This document shows positions 1 through 12,600 of a stretch of 64,000 bases of DNA, in pieces. Position 1 is the stretch's first letter, and each line of letters starts with the position of its first letter. The notes beneath the pieces were generated by a model. The model saw only the letters and a list, made by a program, of their open reading frames with translations. It ran no database searches and was not told where the DNA came from. Position numbers and translations under genes: made by a program. Source of the stretch: Thiothrix unzii (GTDB taxonomy: Bacteria > Pseudomonadota > Gammaproteobacteria > Thiotrichales > Thiotrichaceae); contig NZ_CP072793.1 of the NCBI RefSeq assembly GCF_017901175.1, positions 2,852,001 through 2,916,000 on the forward strand, written 5' to 3'.

Positions 1-777
1 CGTCGTGGAAAAAACACAGCGCGGATAGTGTTCCAGCATTTTCAATAACAACGGCACAGGAATCGCCGCAGCCTCATCCACCAGCAATACATCACCTTCC
101 GGTAAAGTTTGCAGCAAATCATCAGGGGCAAAAAACGACGGTGGCAATTCCGCGTGCTTAAAGACACTCTCCACCGTAGCACGCGACGGCGCGGTCAATA
201 GCACCCGCTTGCCAGCAACCTGCAACTGACTGGCTGCCATCCCCAACGCCGCCGATTTACCGCGCCCGCGATCGGCCGTCAGCACCACCGGCGCATTGGC
301 TTCAAGAATGGTTACAACTGCATCTTGTTGTACCCTCCCCCCAACACCTTGCTCCCCCTCTACCTCTGGGAGAGGGGGCTGGGGGGTGAGGGTCTGTAAC
401 ATCCCCACAAATCGCCCCAAAAACCGCCCCCACACCTCATGCGGCTGATAAGGATAAGGGATAAACCGCCGGTAATCCGGGTCAGGAAAATCTGCCCATT
501 CATCCAACGGCGGAGTCAGCAAATACAACGTGCCACCACCGCGCAATGTGCCGCTCACCGCCGCAAACGCATTCACGTCAAAGCCGCTGTGTGCATCAAA
601 CATGATAATGTCGGTATCTTGCCCCAGCAAAGTGTGGGCTTTTTTGGCAGGCAACGCCCCGGCAATACCGGGGGCTGTGGTAATCCAAAACACGCGCCGC
701 GTTTCAAGCAACGCTTCAGGCAACAGCGCAAGTACCCGTTGCAGGCACTCACCCTGCGCCCCGGAAATGACTTCCAG
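1..777 (-). CDS. tmcA: tRNA(Met) cytidine acetyltransferase TmcA, N-terminal part (gene runs off the window)
   Basis: TmcA uses ATP and acetyl-CoA to acetylate the wobble cytidine of elongator tRNA-Met. The visible part holds the N-terminal DUF1726-like domain (FDAHSGFD, SGTLRGG) followed by the RNA-helicase module with Walker A (DRGRGKSAALG) and Walker B (LLVDEAAAIP); the acetyltransferase half lies beyond base 1. The reading frame opens just after a TGA at 817-819, and no ATG, GTG or TTG precedes the conserved region; the CTG at 775-777 is given only as a working start. A 62-bp palindromic repeat is read in frame at 332-393, between the two domains. The gene follows glnB on the same strand and overlaps its end. 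Confidence 0.85.
   Translation of the reverse strand, partial: MEVISGAQGECLQRVLALLPEALLETRRVFWITTAPGIAGALPAKKAHTLLGQDTDIIMFDAHSGFDVNAFAAVSGTLRGGGTLYLLTPPLDEWADFPDPDYRRFIPYPYQPHEVWGRFLGRFVGMLQTLTPQPPLPEVEGEQGVGGRVQQDAVVTILEANAPVVLTADRGRGKSAALGMAASQLQVAGKRVLLTAPSRATVESVFKHAELPPSFFAPDDLLQTLPEGDVLLVDEAAAIPVPLLLKMLEHYPRCVFSTT
332..393. repeat. C/G-rich palindromic repeat inside tmcA
   Basis: A near-palindrome with outer arms of the type ACCCTC-C(n)-CAAC and CTGGGGGGTGAGGGT around an inner CCCCCTCT/AGAGGGGG hairpin. The same arm pattern appears in the double repeat at 30866-30973. Here it stays open in the tmcA frame and encodes a Pro/Glu/Gly-rich linker (LTPQPPLPEVEGEQGVGG) between the N-terminal domain and Walker A. 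Confidence 0.75.
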
Positions 778-794
778 TTGGCGCGGAAGGTTAT

Positions 795-2787
<1,993 letters not shown>

Positions 2788-2848
2788 GGTGTCATAACGT
2801 TGTATGGTAACAAGCCGAAGACTATACCTGAAAAGGCGATAACACATC

Positions 2849-3091
2849 ATGTCCCGTATTATTTTTATCATTGTTTTGCTGGTAGTCGGGTTTCTTCTGT
2901 TAAAATCTTGGCAACGTAAGCAAAGTCTCAAACAACAACACAAACAATCCTCCGGGGAAATTCAAAATAATACCCGCATGGTGCGCTGCTTAGAATGCGG
3001 CCTGCATGTCCCGGAAGGTGAAGCGATTTCCCAAGGGGGGAAACACTTTTGCAGTCTGGATCACGCGCAACGACATTTAACCAAAAATTAG
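2849..3091 (+). CDS. PP0621-family small membrane protein with Cys/His motif
   Basis: An 80-residue protein with one N-terminal membrane helix (residues 3-20) and a charged linker. The C-terminal domain has paired Cys and His (CLECG, then HFCSLDHAQRH) that looks like a small zinc-binding knuckle. This matches the PP0621 family of proteobacteria, whose members often sit near pilS as here; its function is unknown. The 3' end overlaps the pilS start by 43 bases, so the two are probably co-translated. Confidence 0.75.
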   Translation: MSRIIFIIVLLVVGFLLLKSWQRKQSLKQQHKQSSGEIQNNTRMVRCLECGLHVPEGEAISQGGKHFCSLDHAQRHLTKN

Positions 3092-4677
3092 TTCCGGTAT
3101 TTTTGCACGAAGACCCGTGGAATCTGTTACGCCTTTACCACGTCTACCGCCTGACACTCGCGGGCGCGTTGCTAGTGGCGTTGGTGCTGGAATACGGGCA
3201 TGTGCATCTGGGCGAATACCAGCCGGAACTGTTCCGCTGGTTAACTGGCACATACCTGTTAATTGCGGTCATCACCAACCTCAGCTCGTATTTCCAATGG
3301 CCGGATTTACCGGTGCAAACCTCGCTGTTTGTGGTGCTGGATATTGTGATTTTACTGGGGCTAATCTGGGCAAGCGGCGGCTTGGAGGGTGGCTTTGGTA
3401 TCTTACTGCTGATTCCGGTACTGATTCCCTATCTGGGTAATCCCGGTCATGTATCGTTGTCGTTTGCCTCACTGACTGGGCTGGCCTTAATCAGCATCCA
3501 AATCTATTTGCAATCCCAAGGTGTAATCGAAAACAGCGGCATTATGCACGGTGGGCTAATCGCCCTGTTTATATTGCTGGTGAGCTGGGCAAGTAATCGC
3601 TGGATTCGGAAAGCCAGCGCGATGGCTTCCCTTGCACAACGACGCGGGGTGGATCTTGCCAATTTATCGCAACTCAATCAGTCGATTCTGGATCGGTTAG
3701 AATCCGGTATTTTGGTGGTGGAAGAATCCGGGGTCATTCGTCACATGAACCAAGGCGCGTGGGATATGCTCGGTCAGCCCGGTAACTGGCGCAGCAAACC
3801 GTTACAGCAATTCGCCCCCGAACTGGATCAGCACCTGCAACACTGGTTGCACCAAGTCAGCCCACGTATTGCCAGTTTCGATGTGCGTCACCAAAACACC
3901 ACCGAAGTCCGCGCCCGCTTTTCGCAACTCGGTACACAAGCGCGTAAAGCCACCTTGATTAATCTGGAAGACACCACCGAACAACGTGAAAAATTGCAAA
4001 GCGTTAAACTTGCTTCATTGGGGCAATTAACTGCCAGCATTGCCCACGAAATCCGCAATCCCTTGGGTGCAATCAGCCACGCCGCGCAATTACTCGGTGA
4101 ATCGCAAAATCTCGATAAAGCTGATACCCGCTTGTTACAGATTATTCAATCGAATGCCCGCCGGATGAATTTAACCATTGAAAGCGTGCTGAACTTATCA
4201 CGCAAGAAAACCCCGAACCGCGAACGCCTCGCGCTCAAACTGTGGTTACACGAATTCCGCAAAGACTTTGTATTACAAAATAAATTACGTGAGGAACAGG
4301 TAACGCTGTTCATTGATCCGGCGGATACGGTGGTTGAATTTGACCCGGCGCATTTACATCAAATCGTCTGGAATTTATGCCGCAATGCCCTCAAATACGC
4401 CCACGAAGACCCGCGCCGCCTGCAACTGGATATACAAGGTGGCAACCCCACCCATACCCGCGACATTATGCTCAATATTATCGACAACGGGCGCGGCATG
4501 ACGGGTGAACAACGGCAACGCTTATTTGAACCGTTTTTCACCACCAGCACCCAAGGCACGGGCTTAGGCTTATTCATGTCGCGGGAACTGGCGTTAACCA
4601 ATGGCGCGAGTCTCGAATACCTCGCTTTACCCACGGGCGGAAGCTGTTTCCGTCTCGTGTTTTCGCGTAACCGCTAA
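3049..4677 (+). CDS. pilS: Type IV pilus two-component sensor histidine kinase PilS
   Basis: Membrane kinase that, with PilR, controls pilin transcription. About six membrane helices fill residues 25-190, followed by a PAS-like sensor region, the HisKA phospho-acceptor in SIAHEIRNPLG (His333) and the HATPase boxes NALKYA, DNGRGM and GTGLGLF. The TTG start at 3049 is chosen because an AGGGGGG ribosome site lies 8 bases upstream; TTG at 3103 is an alternative that gives a shorter N-terminus. It is immediately followed by pilR, which supports PilS over other NtrB-like kinases. Confidence 0.9.
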   Translation: MQSGSRATTFNQKLVPVFLHEDPWNLLRLYHVYRLTLAGALLVALVLEYGHVHLGEYQPELFRWLTGTYLLIAVITNLSSYFQWPDLPVQTSLFVVLDIVILLGLIWASGGLEGGFGILLLIPVLIPYLGNPGHVSLSFASLTGLALISIQIYLQSQGVIENSGIMHGGLIALFILLVSWASNRWIRKASAMASLAQRRGVDLANLSQLNQSILDRLESGILVVEESGVIRHMNQGAWDMLGQPGNWRSKPLQQFAPELDQHLQHWLHQVSPRIASFDVRHQNTTEVRARFSQLGTQARKATLINLEDTTEQREKLQSVKLASLGQLTASIAHEIRNPLGAISHAAQLLGESQNLDKADTRLLQIIQSNARRMNLTIESVLNLSRKKTPNRERLALKLWLHEFRKDFVLQNKLREEQVTLFIDPADTVVEFDPAHLHQIVWNLCRNALKYAHEDPRRLQLDIQGGNPTHTRDIMLNIIDNGRGMTGEQRQRLFEPFFTTSTQGTGLGLFMSRELALTNGASLEYLALPTGGSCFRLVFSRNR

Positions 4678-4689
4678 GGCAGCTTTCCC

Positions 4690-6105
4690 ATGACCGAACA
4701 AACCGTACTCATTATCGACGACGAACCGGACATCCGCGAACTGCTGGAAATCACCCTATTACGCATGGGGCTGGACACGGTAACGGCGGGCAATGTGGAA
4801 GGCGCACTCGAAAAAATCGAACAATACCAGCCGAATTTGTGCCTCACTGACATGAAATTACCCGATGGTAACGGCATCGACATTGTGCGTTACATTCAGA
4901 AAAATTACCCGCACATCCCGATTGCGGTCATTACCGCATTTGGCAGCATGGATACGGCAGTGGAAGCCCTCAAAGCCGGGGCTTACGACTTCGTATCCAA
5001 ACCGGTAGATTTGCCCAAATTGCGCGAACTCATCCAGACCGCGCTCAAACTTTCCGGCAGCAAACACGCCAAACACACCGCCAAACCTGATAAAGATGAC
5101 GCACACAGCAGCAGCATTTTGGGCAATTCCGCCGCGATGCAGCAGCTCAAAGCCACCATCAGCAAACTGGCTCGCAGCCAAGCCCCAGTGTACATTCATG
5201 GCGAATCCGGCAGCGGTAAAGAATTGGTGGCGCAACAAATTCACCTACAAGGTTCACGCGCCACCGCGCCATTCATTCCGGTGAACTGCGGGGCGATTCC
5301 TGAAAACCTGATGGAAAGCGAATTCTTTGGGCATAAAAAGGGCAGCTTTACCGGCGCGGTCAGCGACAAACAAGGGCTGTTTCAAGCCGCTCACCGAGGC
5401 ACGTTATTTCTGGATGAAGTCGCCGATTTACCACTGACCATGCAGGTCAAGTTATTGCGGGCGATTCAAGAAGGTGCGGTCAAGCCCGTCGGTGGTTTGG
5501 AAGAAATCCCCGTCGATGTGCGCATTTTAAGTGCCACCCACAAAAGCCTTGAGCACGAAGTCGCGGCGGGGCATTTCCGCCAAGATTTGTATTACCGCCT
5601 CAACGTGATTAAGTTGAAAGTGCCGCCGTTGCGGGAGCGTACCGACGACATTTCCTTACTTGCGGACTTTTTCCTCGATAAAATCGCCAAACGCTGGCAA
5701 ATGCCACCAATTCGGTTATCGGCGGCGGCACGCACGGAATTACAGACGTACCCCTTTCCCGGAAATGTGCGTGAACTCGAAAACGTACTAGAACGCGCCA
5801 GTACCTTGTGTGACAACAACACCATTCAACCGGACGATTTACAGCTTTCCACTACCGCACAAACTCAAGCTCCGGCATTGAGTACGCCGCAATGGGTGCG
5901 TGATTCCCCGGAAACCGACAAAAGCCCCACGGTAAGTGACAAATTGCCAGCTTGGAACCCGATTAATGAGGAAGAAGAGCGCAACCTGATTGTTCGCGCT
6001 CTGGATCAAACCCGCTGGAATCGCACCAAAGCCGCCGAATTGCTCGGCATGAGCTTCCGTCAGTTGCGTTACCGCATCCAGAAATACGGGTTGGATGAAG
6101 GTTAA
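4690..6105 (+). CDS. pilR: Sigma-54-dependent response regulator PilR
   Basis: NtrC-class activator that turns on sigma-54 pilin promoters when phosphorylated by PilS. The receiver domain spans residues 1-120 (phospho-Asp in LTDMKLPDG). The AAA+ domain starts near residue 140 with Walker A GESGSGKE from residue 171, the sigma-54 contact loop written GSFTGA (rather than GAFTGA), and Walker B LFLDEV. A C-terminal Fis-type helix-turn-helix (NRTKAAELLGMSFRQLRYRI) ends the protein. It begins 12 bases after pilS and ends three bases from the convergent ABC-F gene. Confidence 0.93.
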   Translation: MTEQTVLIIDDEPDIRELLEITLLRMGLDTVTAGNVEGALEKIEQYQPNLCLTDMKLPDGNGIDIVRYIQKNYPHIPIAVITAFGSMDTAVEALKAGAYDFVSKPVDLPKLRELIQTALKLSGSKHAKHTAKPDKDDAHSSSILGNSAAMQQLKATISKLARSQAPVYIHGESGSGKELVAQQIHLQGSRATAPFIPVNCGAIPENLMESEFFGHKKGSFTGAVSDKQGLFQAAHRGTLFLDEVADLPLTMQVKLLRAIQEGAVKPVGGLEEIPVDVRILSATHKSLEHEVAAGHFRQDLYYRLNVIKLKVPPLRERTDDISLLADFFLDKIAKRWQMPPIRLSAAARTELQTYPFPGNVRELENVLERASTLCDNNTIQPDDLQLSTTAQTQAPALSTPQWVRDSPETDKSPTVSDKLPAWNPINEEEERNLIVRALDQTRWNRTKAAELLGMSFRQLRYRIQKYGLDEG

Positions 6106-6108
6106 AGC

Positions 6109-8016
<1,908 letters not shown>

Positions 8017-8194
8017 GGGATCAATGAATCTATTTTTGACCTGAAGCGCGGGATGTTACAACGAAGCACCCAATGACACCTAATCGAATATCACCTTGTC
8101 GAAATACCCACTCACCTCAATAAAATAGACAAAGATCAAATTTCTCTTATTTACTGCAATTTAATTTCACATACACAAGGTGCGTACACTAGAC

Positions 8195-8200
8195 TATAAT
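8195..8200 (+). promoter_or_regulatory. Possible sigma-70 -10 box ahead of the response regulator
   Basis: A TATAAT hexamer lies 54 bases upstream of the start at 8254 in the AT-rich gap 8045-8253. The -35 region is poor, so this is a candidate only. Confidence 0.35.
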
Positions 8201-8253
8201 TCTCACTTAATTTAATCTGAACGCTTGGAACTTCTGATAATTGTGCAAACACC

Positions 8254-8958
8254 ATGACGCTGCTTAGAATTACAACAACTCCAAGTATCTTGGTTGTGGA
8301 CGATGACAACGTGCTACAGGCATTGTTGGCACATTTTTTACCCATGCACGGGTTTGTGGTACGACGTGCGCTCAATACAGAGCAAGCCAGCTTATTAATA
8401 GCGGAAACCTGCCCTACGCTAGTGATTCTCGATATTTTAATGCCCGGAATGAATGGCTTGGAATGGATACAACAACTTCGCCAACAACACCCAACTTTGC
8501 CTGTCATTATTGTATCATCGCAAAGCAGTTACGAAGACCGGATTCAAAGTCTGGAATTGGGTGCAGACGACTACATTGCCAAACCGTTCCATCCCAAAGA
8601 ATTATTAATTCGTATCCATAATGTCTTGCGCCATCACAGCGTTAACACCCCGTACATCAGCATTGGGCCATGGCAATTTTTTCCTGAGGAAGCCTTGCTG
8701 CGTGATGCGCAAGGGCATGAAACCAAACTCACTACGACTGAAGCGCAATTGTTACTTTTTTTTCATCGAAATGCCGGTAGAATCTTGTCACGGGACGCTA
8801 TCTCGGTGCATTTACACGGCATTGAAGATAACCCGCTGGATCGACGTATTGATATGCGTATCAACCGTCTACGTAAGAAATTAGAACCAAATACCAAAGC
8901 AGAACATGCGAGACATCTGCGCACGGTATGGCGACAGGGCTACCGTTTTACTAGTTAG
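8254..8958 (+). CDS. OmpR/PhoB-family response regulator
   Basis: A receiver domain (residues 11-125) with the acidic pocket VVDDDN, phospho-acceptor Asp60 in VILDILMPG, the switch Ser in IIVSSQ and Lys in YIAKPF is followed by a winged-helix DNA-binding domain (about residues 135-234) ending HLRTVWRQGYRFTS. No sensor kinase is adjacent. Instead a free HPt protein begins nine bases downstream, which suggests that phosphate arrives through a phosphorelay from a kinase encoded elsewhere. Targets are unknown. Confidence 0.9.
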   Translation: MTLLRITTTPSILVVDDDNVLQALLAHFLPMHGFVVRRALNTEQASLLIAETCPTLVILDILMPGMNGLEWIQQLRQQHPTLPVIIVSSQSSYEDRIQSLELGADDYIAKPFHPKELLIRIHNVLRHHSVNTPYISIGPWQFFPEEALLRDAQGHETKLTTTEAQLLLFFHRNAGRILSRDAISVHLHGIEDNPLDRRIDMRINRLRKKLEPNTKAEHARHLRTVWRQGYRFTS

Positions 8959-8967
8959 TGATTATAT

Positions 8968-9276
8968 ATGGACATATTGCTCGAATCTCTTGGCGCAGCA
9001 GGTGCGAAACAATTTTTACGCGCTTCGCTTCCGCATATCCAACAATACCACGCTAATTTATTGGCTGCGATGTCCGCACAAGACTGGGCGGCGGCCGCAT
9101 CCTGTGCTCACTTGCTGAAGGGAACGGCTGCATTATACGCCACGCAAGAGTTTATTAGTTTGCTCGAAAAAATCATTAAAAAAGACGATGAAACAATAAA
9201 AACAACTCAATTCCTTGAAACACTCCAAATGGCTATAAATACCACAGAATCAAGAATAAATATCAATTTATCATAA
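8968..9276 (+). CDS. Histidine phosphotransfer (HPt) domain protein
   Basis: A 102-residue, mostly helical protein with the HPt signature CAHLLKGTAAL; His48 is the predicted phospho-acceptor and Lys51-Gly52 follow as in ArcB/BarA-type HPt domains. No other domain is present, so it should act as a stand-alone shuttle. It starts 9 bases after the OmpR-type regulator and is probably co-transcribed, making that regulator its likely partner. Confidence 0.8.
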   Translation: MDILLESLGAAGAKQFLRASLPHIQQYHANLLAAMSAQDWAAAASCAHLLKGTAALYATQEFISLLEKIIKKDDETIKTTQFLETLQMAINTTESRININLS

Positions 9277-9327
9277 AGTTACTGAAGAAATACCCTACCG
9301 CTCTAGTGGGATTTGATACCTCAAGAC

Positions 9328-9352
9328 AAACTGTTACAAATTGTGACAGTTT
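9328..9352. promoter_or_regulatory. Near-perfect 25-bp palindrome (possible operator)
   Basis: AAACTGT and ACAGTTT arms flank a nearly symmetric ACAA/TTGT core. It lies about 95 bases upstream of the small secreted protein gene at 9448, in the 171-base gap after the HPt gene. It resembles a dimeric repressor or activator site; the regulator is not identified. Confidence 0.45.
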
Positions 9353-9447
9353 CGCGCGTTACATTTGCTCAAAAAACCATTAACCTTCTGTTCAGAAATT
9401 ATAAAACAGTGCAGGATCGCACGACTTAAAAAGAGTGGAGAAATAAC

Positions 9448-9735
9448 ATGATGCGAAGGACACAATGGGCTGCATACGGTTTAGCGGGTATTTTATTAGT
9501 CACCACGTCACACGGCGTAGCGGCTTCCAAACTCGCTAACCAAGGTAACAATTTCGGGGACACCAGTACAGAAAGCACAGGCACATACACACAAAATCCT
9601 GTCTTTCCTTATATCGAAGCAACGGCACAAGTTAGCACTTATTTAAGAAACTATTTATTACAATACGAACGTTACATTAAATTAGAAAGCCTCATTAAAA
9701 CACTATGGCTTAAACGCCAAGAGGCAAAACGCTAA
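9448..9735 (+). CDS. Small secreted protein of unknown function
   Basis: Ninety-five residues starting with a clear signal peptide (MMRRTQWAAYGLAGILLV, cleavage likely after HGVAA near residue 26). The mature part is short, with a Ser/Thr/Gln-rich stretch and then a helical tail rich in Tyr, Leu and Lys (YLRNYLLQYERYIKLESL). An AGTGGAGAAATAAC ribosome region precedes it and a terminator hairpin follows. I do not recognise the family. The signal peptide and bracketing signals support a real gene. Confidence 0.65.
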   Translation: MMRRTQWAAYGLAGILLVTTSHGVAASKLANQGNNFGDTSTESTGTYTQNPVFPYIEATAQVSTYLRNYLLQYERYIKLESLIKTLWLKRQEAKR

Positions 9736-9750
9736 CAACACACTACTTCG

Positions 9751-9797
9751 GCTCGGTTAGTTGCGCCACAACTAAATAAACAACCGAGCTGTTTTTT
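9751..9797 (+). terminator. Rho-independent terminator
   Basis: Outer stem GCTCGGTT/AACCGAGC enclosing an inner AGTTG/CAACT stem, followed by TGTTTTTTA. It closes the transcript of the small secreted protein. Confidence 0.75.
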
Positions 9798-9940
9798 ACA
9801 GTTCCTCTGTAGCTGACCTTACCTACTCACTCCCTCAACACGGGTAAGGTTGGCTCTTTTTCTCTTTCCTCATACCTGACAGCCCCGCCCGCTTGTGGTG
9901 TAATACCGCCTTCACAAACACCAACCTAGCGAACACCACG

Positions 9941-10141
9941 ATGGAAATACTTGTCAATGGCACGCCCCACATCGTTCCCGACGGTTCGACTGCTGCTGAT
10001 TTACTCGCGATTCTTGAATTGCAAGGCAAGCGTTTAGCCCTCGAAATCAATCAGGAACTCGTGCCGCGTAGCCAGTTTGAAACGTTTGTTCTCCAACCCC
10101 ATGATGCGGTTGAAATCGTCCACGCCATCGGCGGCGGCTAA
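9941..10141 (+). CDS. thiS: Sulfur carrier protein ThiS
   Basis: Ubiquitin-fold carrier whose C-terminal thiocarboxylate donates sulfur to the thiazole of thiamine. Sixty-six residues begin [10 protein letters not shown] and end in the diagnostic Gly-Gly (AIGGG). The ATG at 9941 is chosen over an upstream in-frame start because it gives the normal family length. thiG follows after 17 bases. I looked for a TPP riboswitch in the preceding 200 bases and did not find the consensus. Confidence 0.92.
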   Translation: MEILVNGTPHIVPDGSTAADLLAILELQGKRLALEINQELVPRSQFETFVLQPHDAVEIVHAIGGG

Positions 10142-10158
10142 AACAAGGAAATCACAGT

Positions 10159-10941
10159 ATGCAACAAGACACCCTCACCATTGCAGGCAAAACTTATGCC
10201 TCGCGTTTGCTGGTCGGCACGGGTAAATACCGCGACTTAGCAGAAACCCAAGCGGCAACCCAAGCCAGCGGTGCGCAAATTATTACCGTCGCGATTCGCC
10301 GTACCAATATTGGGCAAAACAAAGACGAACCGAACTTACTGGATGTAATTCCACTCGACCAATACACCCTGCTGCCCAATACCGCCGGGTGCTATAACGT
10401 TGAAGAGGCGGTGCGCACTTGCCGCTTGGCACGCGAATTGTTAGATGGTCACAACCTAGTCAAACTGGAGGTGCTGGGTGATGCCAAAACGCTTTACCCC
10501 GACACCATTCAAACCCTGAAAGCTGCCGAAATTCTGGTGAAAGACGGCTTTGATGTCATGGTTTACACCAGCGATGACCCACTGATTGCGCGGCAATTGG
10601 AACAAATCGGCTGCGTTGCGGTGATGCCACTGGCTGCCCCGATTGGTTCCGGTTTGGGGATTCGTAACCCTTACAATATTCTCGAAATTATTGAAAATGC
10701 TAACGTACCGATTATCGTGGATGCAGGCGTGGGTACGGCTTCTGACGCAGCAATTGCGATGGAAATGGGCTGCGACGGGGTGTTAATGAATACCGCGATT
10801 GCGGGCGCGAAAAATCCGGTATTAATGGCTTCGGCGATGAAAAAAGCCATTGAAGCGGGGCGCGAAGCCTTTTTAGCAGGACGGATGCCGCGCAAACGTT
10901 ACGCTTCAGCTTCTTCACCGTTAGATGGAATGTTTTTTTAG
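10159..10941 (+). CDS. thiG: Thiazole synthase ThiG
   Basis: Condenses deoxyxylulose 5-phosphate, dehydroglycine and ThiS-thiocarboxylate into thiazole phosphate. The TIM-barrel protein of 260 residues opens [19 protein letters not shown] and has the Schiff-base Lys region LVKLEVLGD, the phosphate-binding [12 protein letters not shown] and the C-terminal [14 protein letters not shown] typical of ThiG. It is paired with thiS and leads directly into trmB (3-base gap). thiE and thiD lie separately at the far end of the window. Confidence 0.96.
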   Translation: MQQDTLTIAGKTYASRLLVGTGKYRDLAETQAATQASGAQIITVAIRRTNIGQNKDEPNLLDVIPLDQYTLLPNTAGCYNVEEAVRTCRLARELLDGHNLVKLEVLGDAKTLYPDTIQTLKAAEILVKDGFDVMVYTSDDPLIARQLEQIGCVAVMPLAAPIGSGLGIRNPYNILEIIENANVPIIVDAGVGTASDAAIAMEMGCDGVLMNTAIAGAKNPVLMASAMKKAIEAGREAFLAGRMPRKRYASASSPLDGMFF

Positions 10942-10944
10942 TCT

Positions 10945-11646
10945 ATGCAAAATATAGAACATCCGCGCACGATTAAGAGCTTTGTGTTGCGCCAAAGCCG
11001 CGTTACCAAAGGTCAAGGCGAAGCACTGTCCGCACTGTGGCCGGTGTTTGGTCTTGAAAAAGCCGCGACACCGCTGGATTTCCCCACGGTGTTTGGGCGT
11101 GACGCGCCGGTAACGCTGGAAATCGGCTTCGGTAATGGCGATTCCCTCGCACAAATGGCGCAAGCCGCCCCCGAACGTGACTTTCTGGGCATTGAAGTGC
11201 ACACCCCCGGTGTCGGGCATTTGCTCAAACTGGTGGGTGAGCAAGGCTTGCAAAATCTGCGGGTGATGAATACCGATGCAGTGGAAATTCTGCAACAACG
11301 GATTGCGCCCGCATCGCTGGATCGGGTGCAACTGTTTTTCCCTGACCCTTGGCATAAAACCCGCCATCACAAACGGCGTATTGTGCAACCCGATTTCGTA
11401 GCCTTGATCGCCTCACGCTTACGGATAGGCGGCGTGTTCCACATGGCGACCGATTGGGAAAATTATGCGCAACAGATGGCGCAAGTGCTGAAAACCAGCC
11501 CAGATTTCCACAATCTTGCGGAAAATCCCCCCTATTCGGCACGTCCAGCCACACGTCCACTAACAAAATTTGAGCATCGCGGCCTGAATTTGGGGCATGG
11601 GGTTTGGGATTTATTGTATACACGAGTGGATAAAAACCACTTATAA
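10945..11646 (+). CDS. trmB: tRNA (guanine-N7-)-methyltransferase TrmB
   Basis: Makes m7G46 in tRNA variable loops with SAM. The 233 residues include the SAM-binding motif [11 protein letters not shown], the acidic FLGIEVH and the TrmB signature [15 protein letters not shown]. The C-terminus has [17 protein letters not shown], also typical. It starts three bases after thiG stops and is probably in the same transcript, an order seen in other gammaproteobacteria. Confidence 0.95.
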   Translation: MQNIEHPRTIKSFVLRQSRVTKGQGEALSALWPVFGLEKAATPLDFPTVFGRDAPVTLEIGFGNGDSLAQMAQAAPERDFLGIEVHTPGVGHLLKLVGEQGLQNLRVMNTDAVEILQQRIAPASLDRVQLFFPDPWHKTRHHKRRIVQPDFVALIASRLRIGGVFHMATDWENYAQQMAQVLKTSPDFHNLAENPPYSARPATRPLTKFEHRGLNLGHGVWDLLYTRVDKNHL

Positions 11647-11772
11647 AGCAAAACGTACCACTTATCTTCGTCTGAATTGTGTTCATGCGGGTACTGGCGG
11701 AAACTAAACACATACTGAATCAAAACAAACAAAGTGTTTAATTTCAATAACTTAAAATAAGGACGCCAAACC

Positions 11773-12552
11773 ATGAACGCAATTCGCAATACCTTGACTC
11801 GTGCTGCACAAGTTATCACTTTCTCCGCATTAGCGGTTGCTTCTGTCGATGCAGCGGCGGCAGTTAAATTCCGCGTCGGTTTTGATGCTGCCAGCAACCA
11901 ATACGCGGTTTACATGACCCCGGATTCTGTCCCTAGCCCTGATATGCTGCTGTCTGCGCAAGTCACCTTGGTGGTTCCACACGCGGCTGATGCAAAACGC
12001 TTTAGTGTTGAAAATATTTCCAGCAATATCCCCGGCATTAACTGGGTTGATCATTCACGGGTGGATGCACCGAAAGAAAACCAAGCGGCGGACTACATTT
12101 CACTCGGTTACTATTTCAGTGGCTCCAAAGTCTCCGCCTTCGGTTGGGTAGCAGGCCAAGAAAAACAAATCCTGACCTTTAGCAGCAAACAAGGCTGTGT
12201 TGCCGGTGTTAAACTGATCGACAGCAAAGACGCTTTCAACCAATTACCTAACTCGGCTGGCACTAACCCCGGCAACGATTTCTTAAACGTCGGCTGGAAA
12301 ATGACTAACGCTTACATTGGTAACTACGGTGATGCGGTCACTTGTTCCGCACCTAGCGTGACTGCCACCACAACGACCACAACAGTTACCACAACGCCCG
12401 CAGCGTGTGTACCGACCAGCAAAGATGCTGACAACATGAAACGAATTACCGCCCTGAAAGTATTGAAGGCTGAAGCCACCAGCGTGACTCGCCAAAAAGA
12501 AATTGACGCGCTGATCGGTCGTTACCAAAATAAATTGAGCTGCAAAGCATAA
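11773..12552 (+). CDS. Secreted protein with Thr-rich linker, function unknown
   Basis: The 259 residues start with a signal peptide (cleavage probably after DAAAA near residue 30). A beta-rich domain (about 30-195) shares the general look of extracellular cohesin/cadherin-like folds, but I cannot name the family. A run of Thr residues encoded by an ACC/ACA tract (about residues 195-210) forms a linker, and a helical C-terminal module with two Cys follows. It stands alone between trmB and purU with its own upstream gap and a ribosome site AATAAGGA. Confidence 0.7.
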   Translation: MNAIRNTLTRAAQVITFSALAVASVDAAAAVKFRVGFDAASNQYAVYMTPDSVPSPDMLLSAQVTLVVPHAADAKRFSVENISSNIPGINWVDHSRVDAPKENQAADYISLGYYFSGSKVSAFGWVAGQEKQILTFSSKQGCVAGVKLIDSKDAFNQLPNSAGTNPGNDFLNVGWKMTNAYIGNYGDAVTCSAPSVTATTTTTTVTTTPAACVPTSKDADNMKRITALKVLKAEATSVTRQKEIDALIGRYQNKLSCKA

Positions 12553-12600
12553 TGAAGACGTATTAAACTGGCACTTTCCAACAATAAACAGGCAAGTGCC

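Noticed and set aside
9800-9940. Possible TPP riboswitch before thiS
   Set aside because: The conserved CTGAGA and ACCTGA-type blocks are not arranged as in the TPP element; only a short GGGTAAGG stretch is seen.
11225-11713. 162-codon minus-strand frame antisense to trmB
   Set aside because: Shadow of trmB; no ribosome site or conserved residues.
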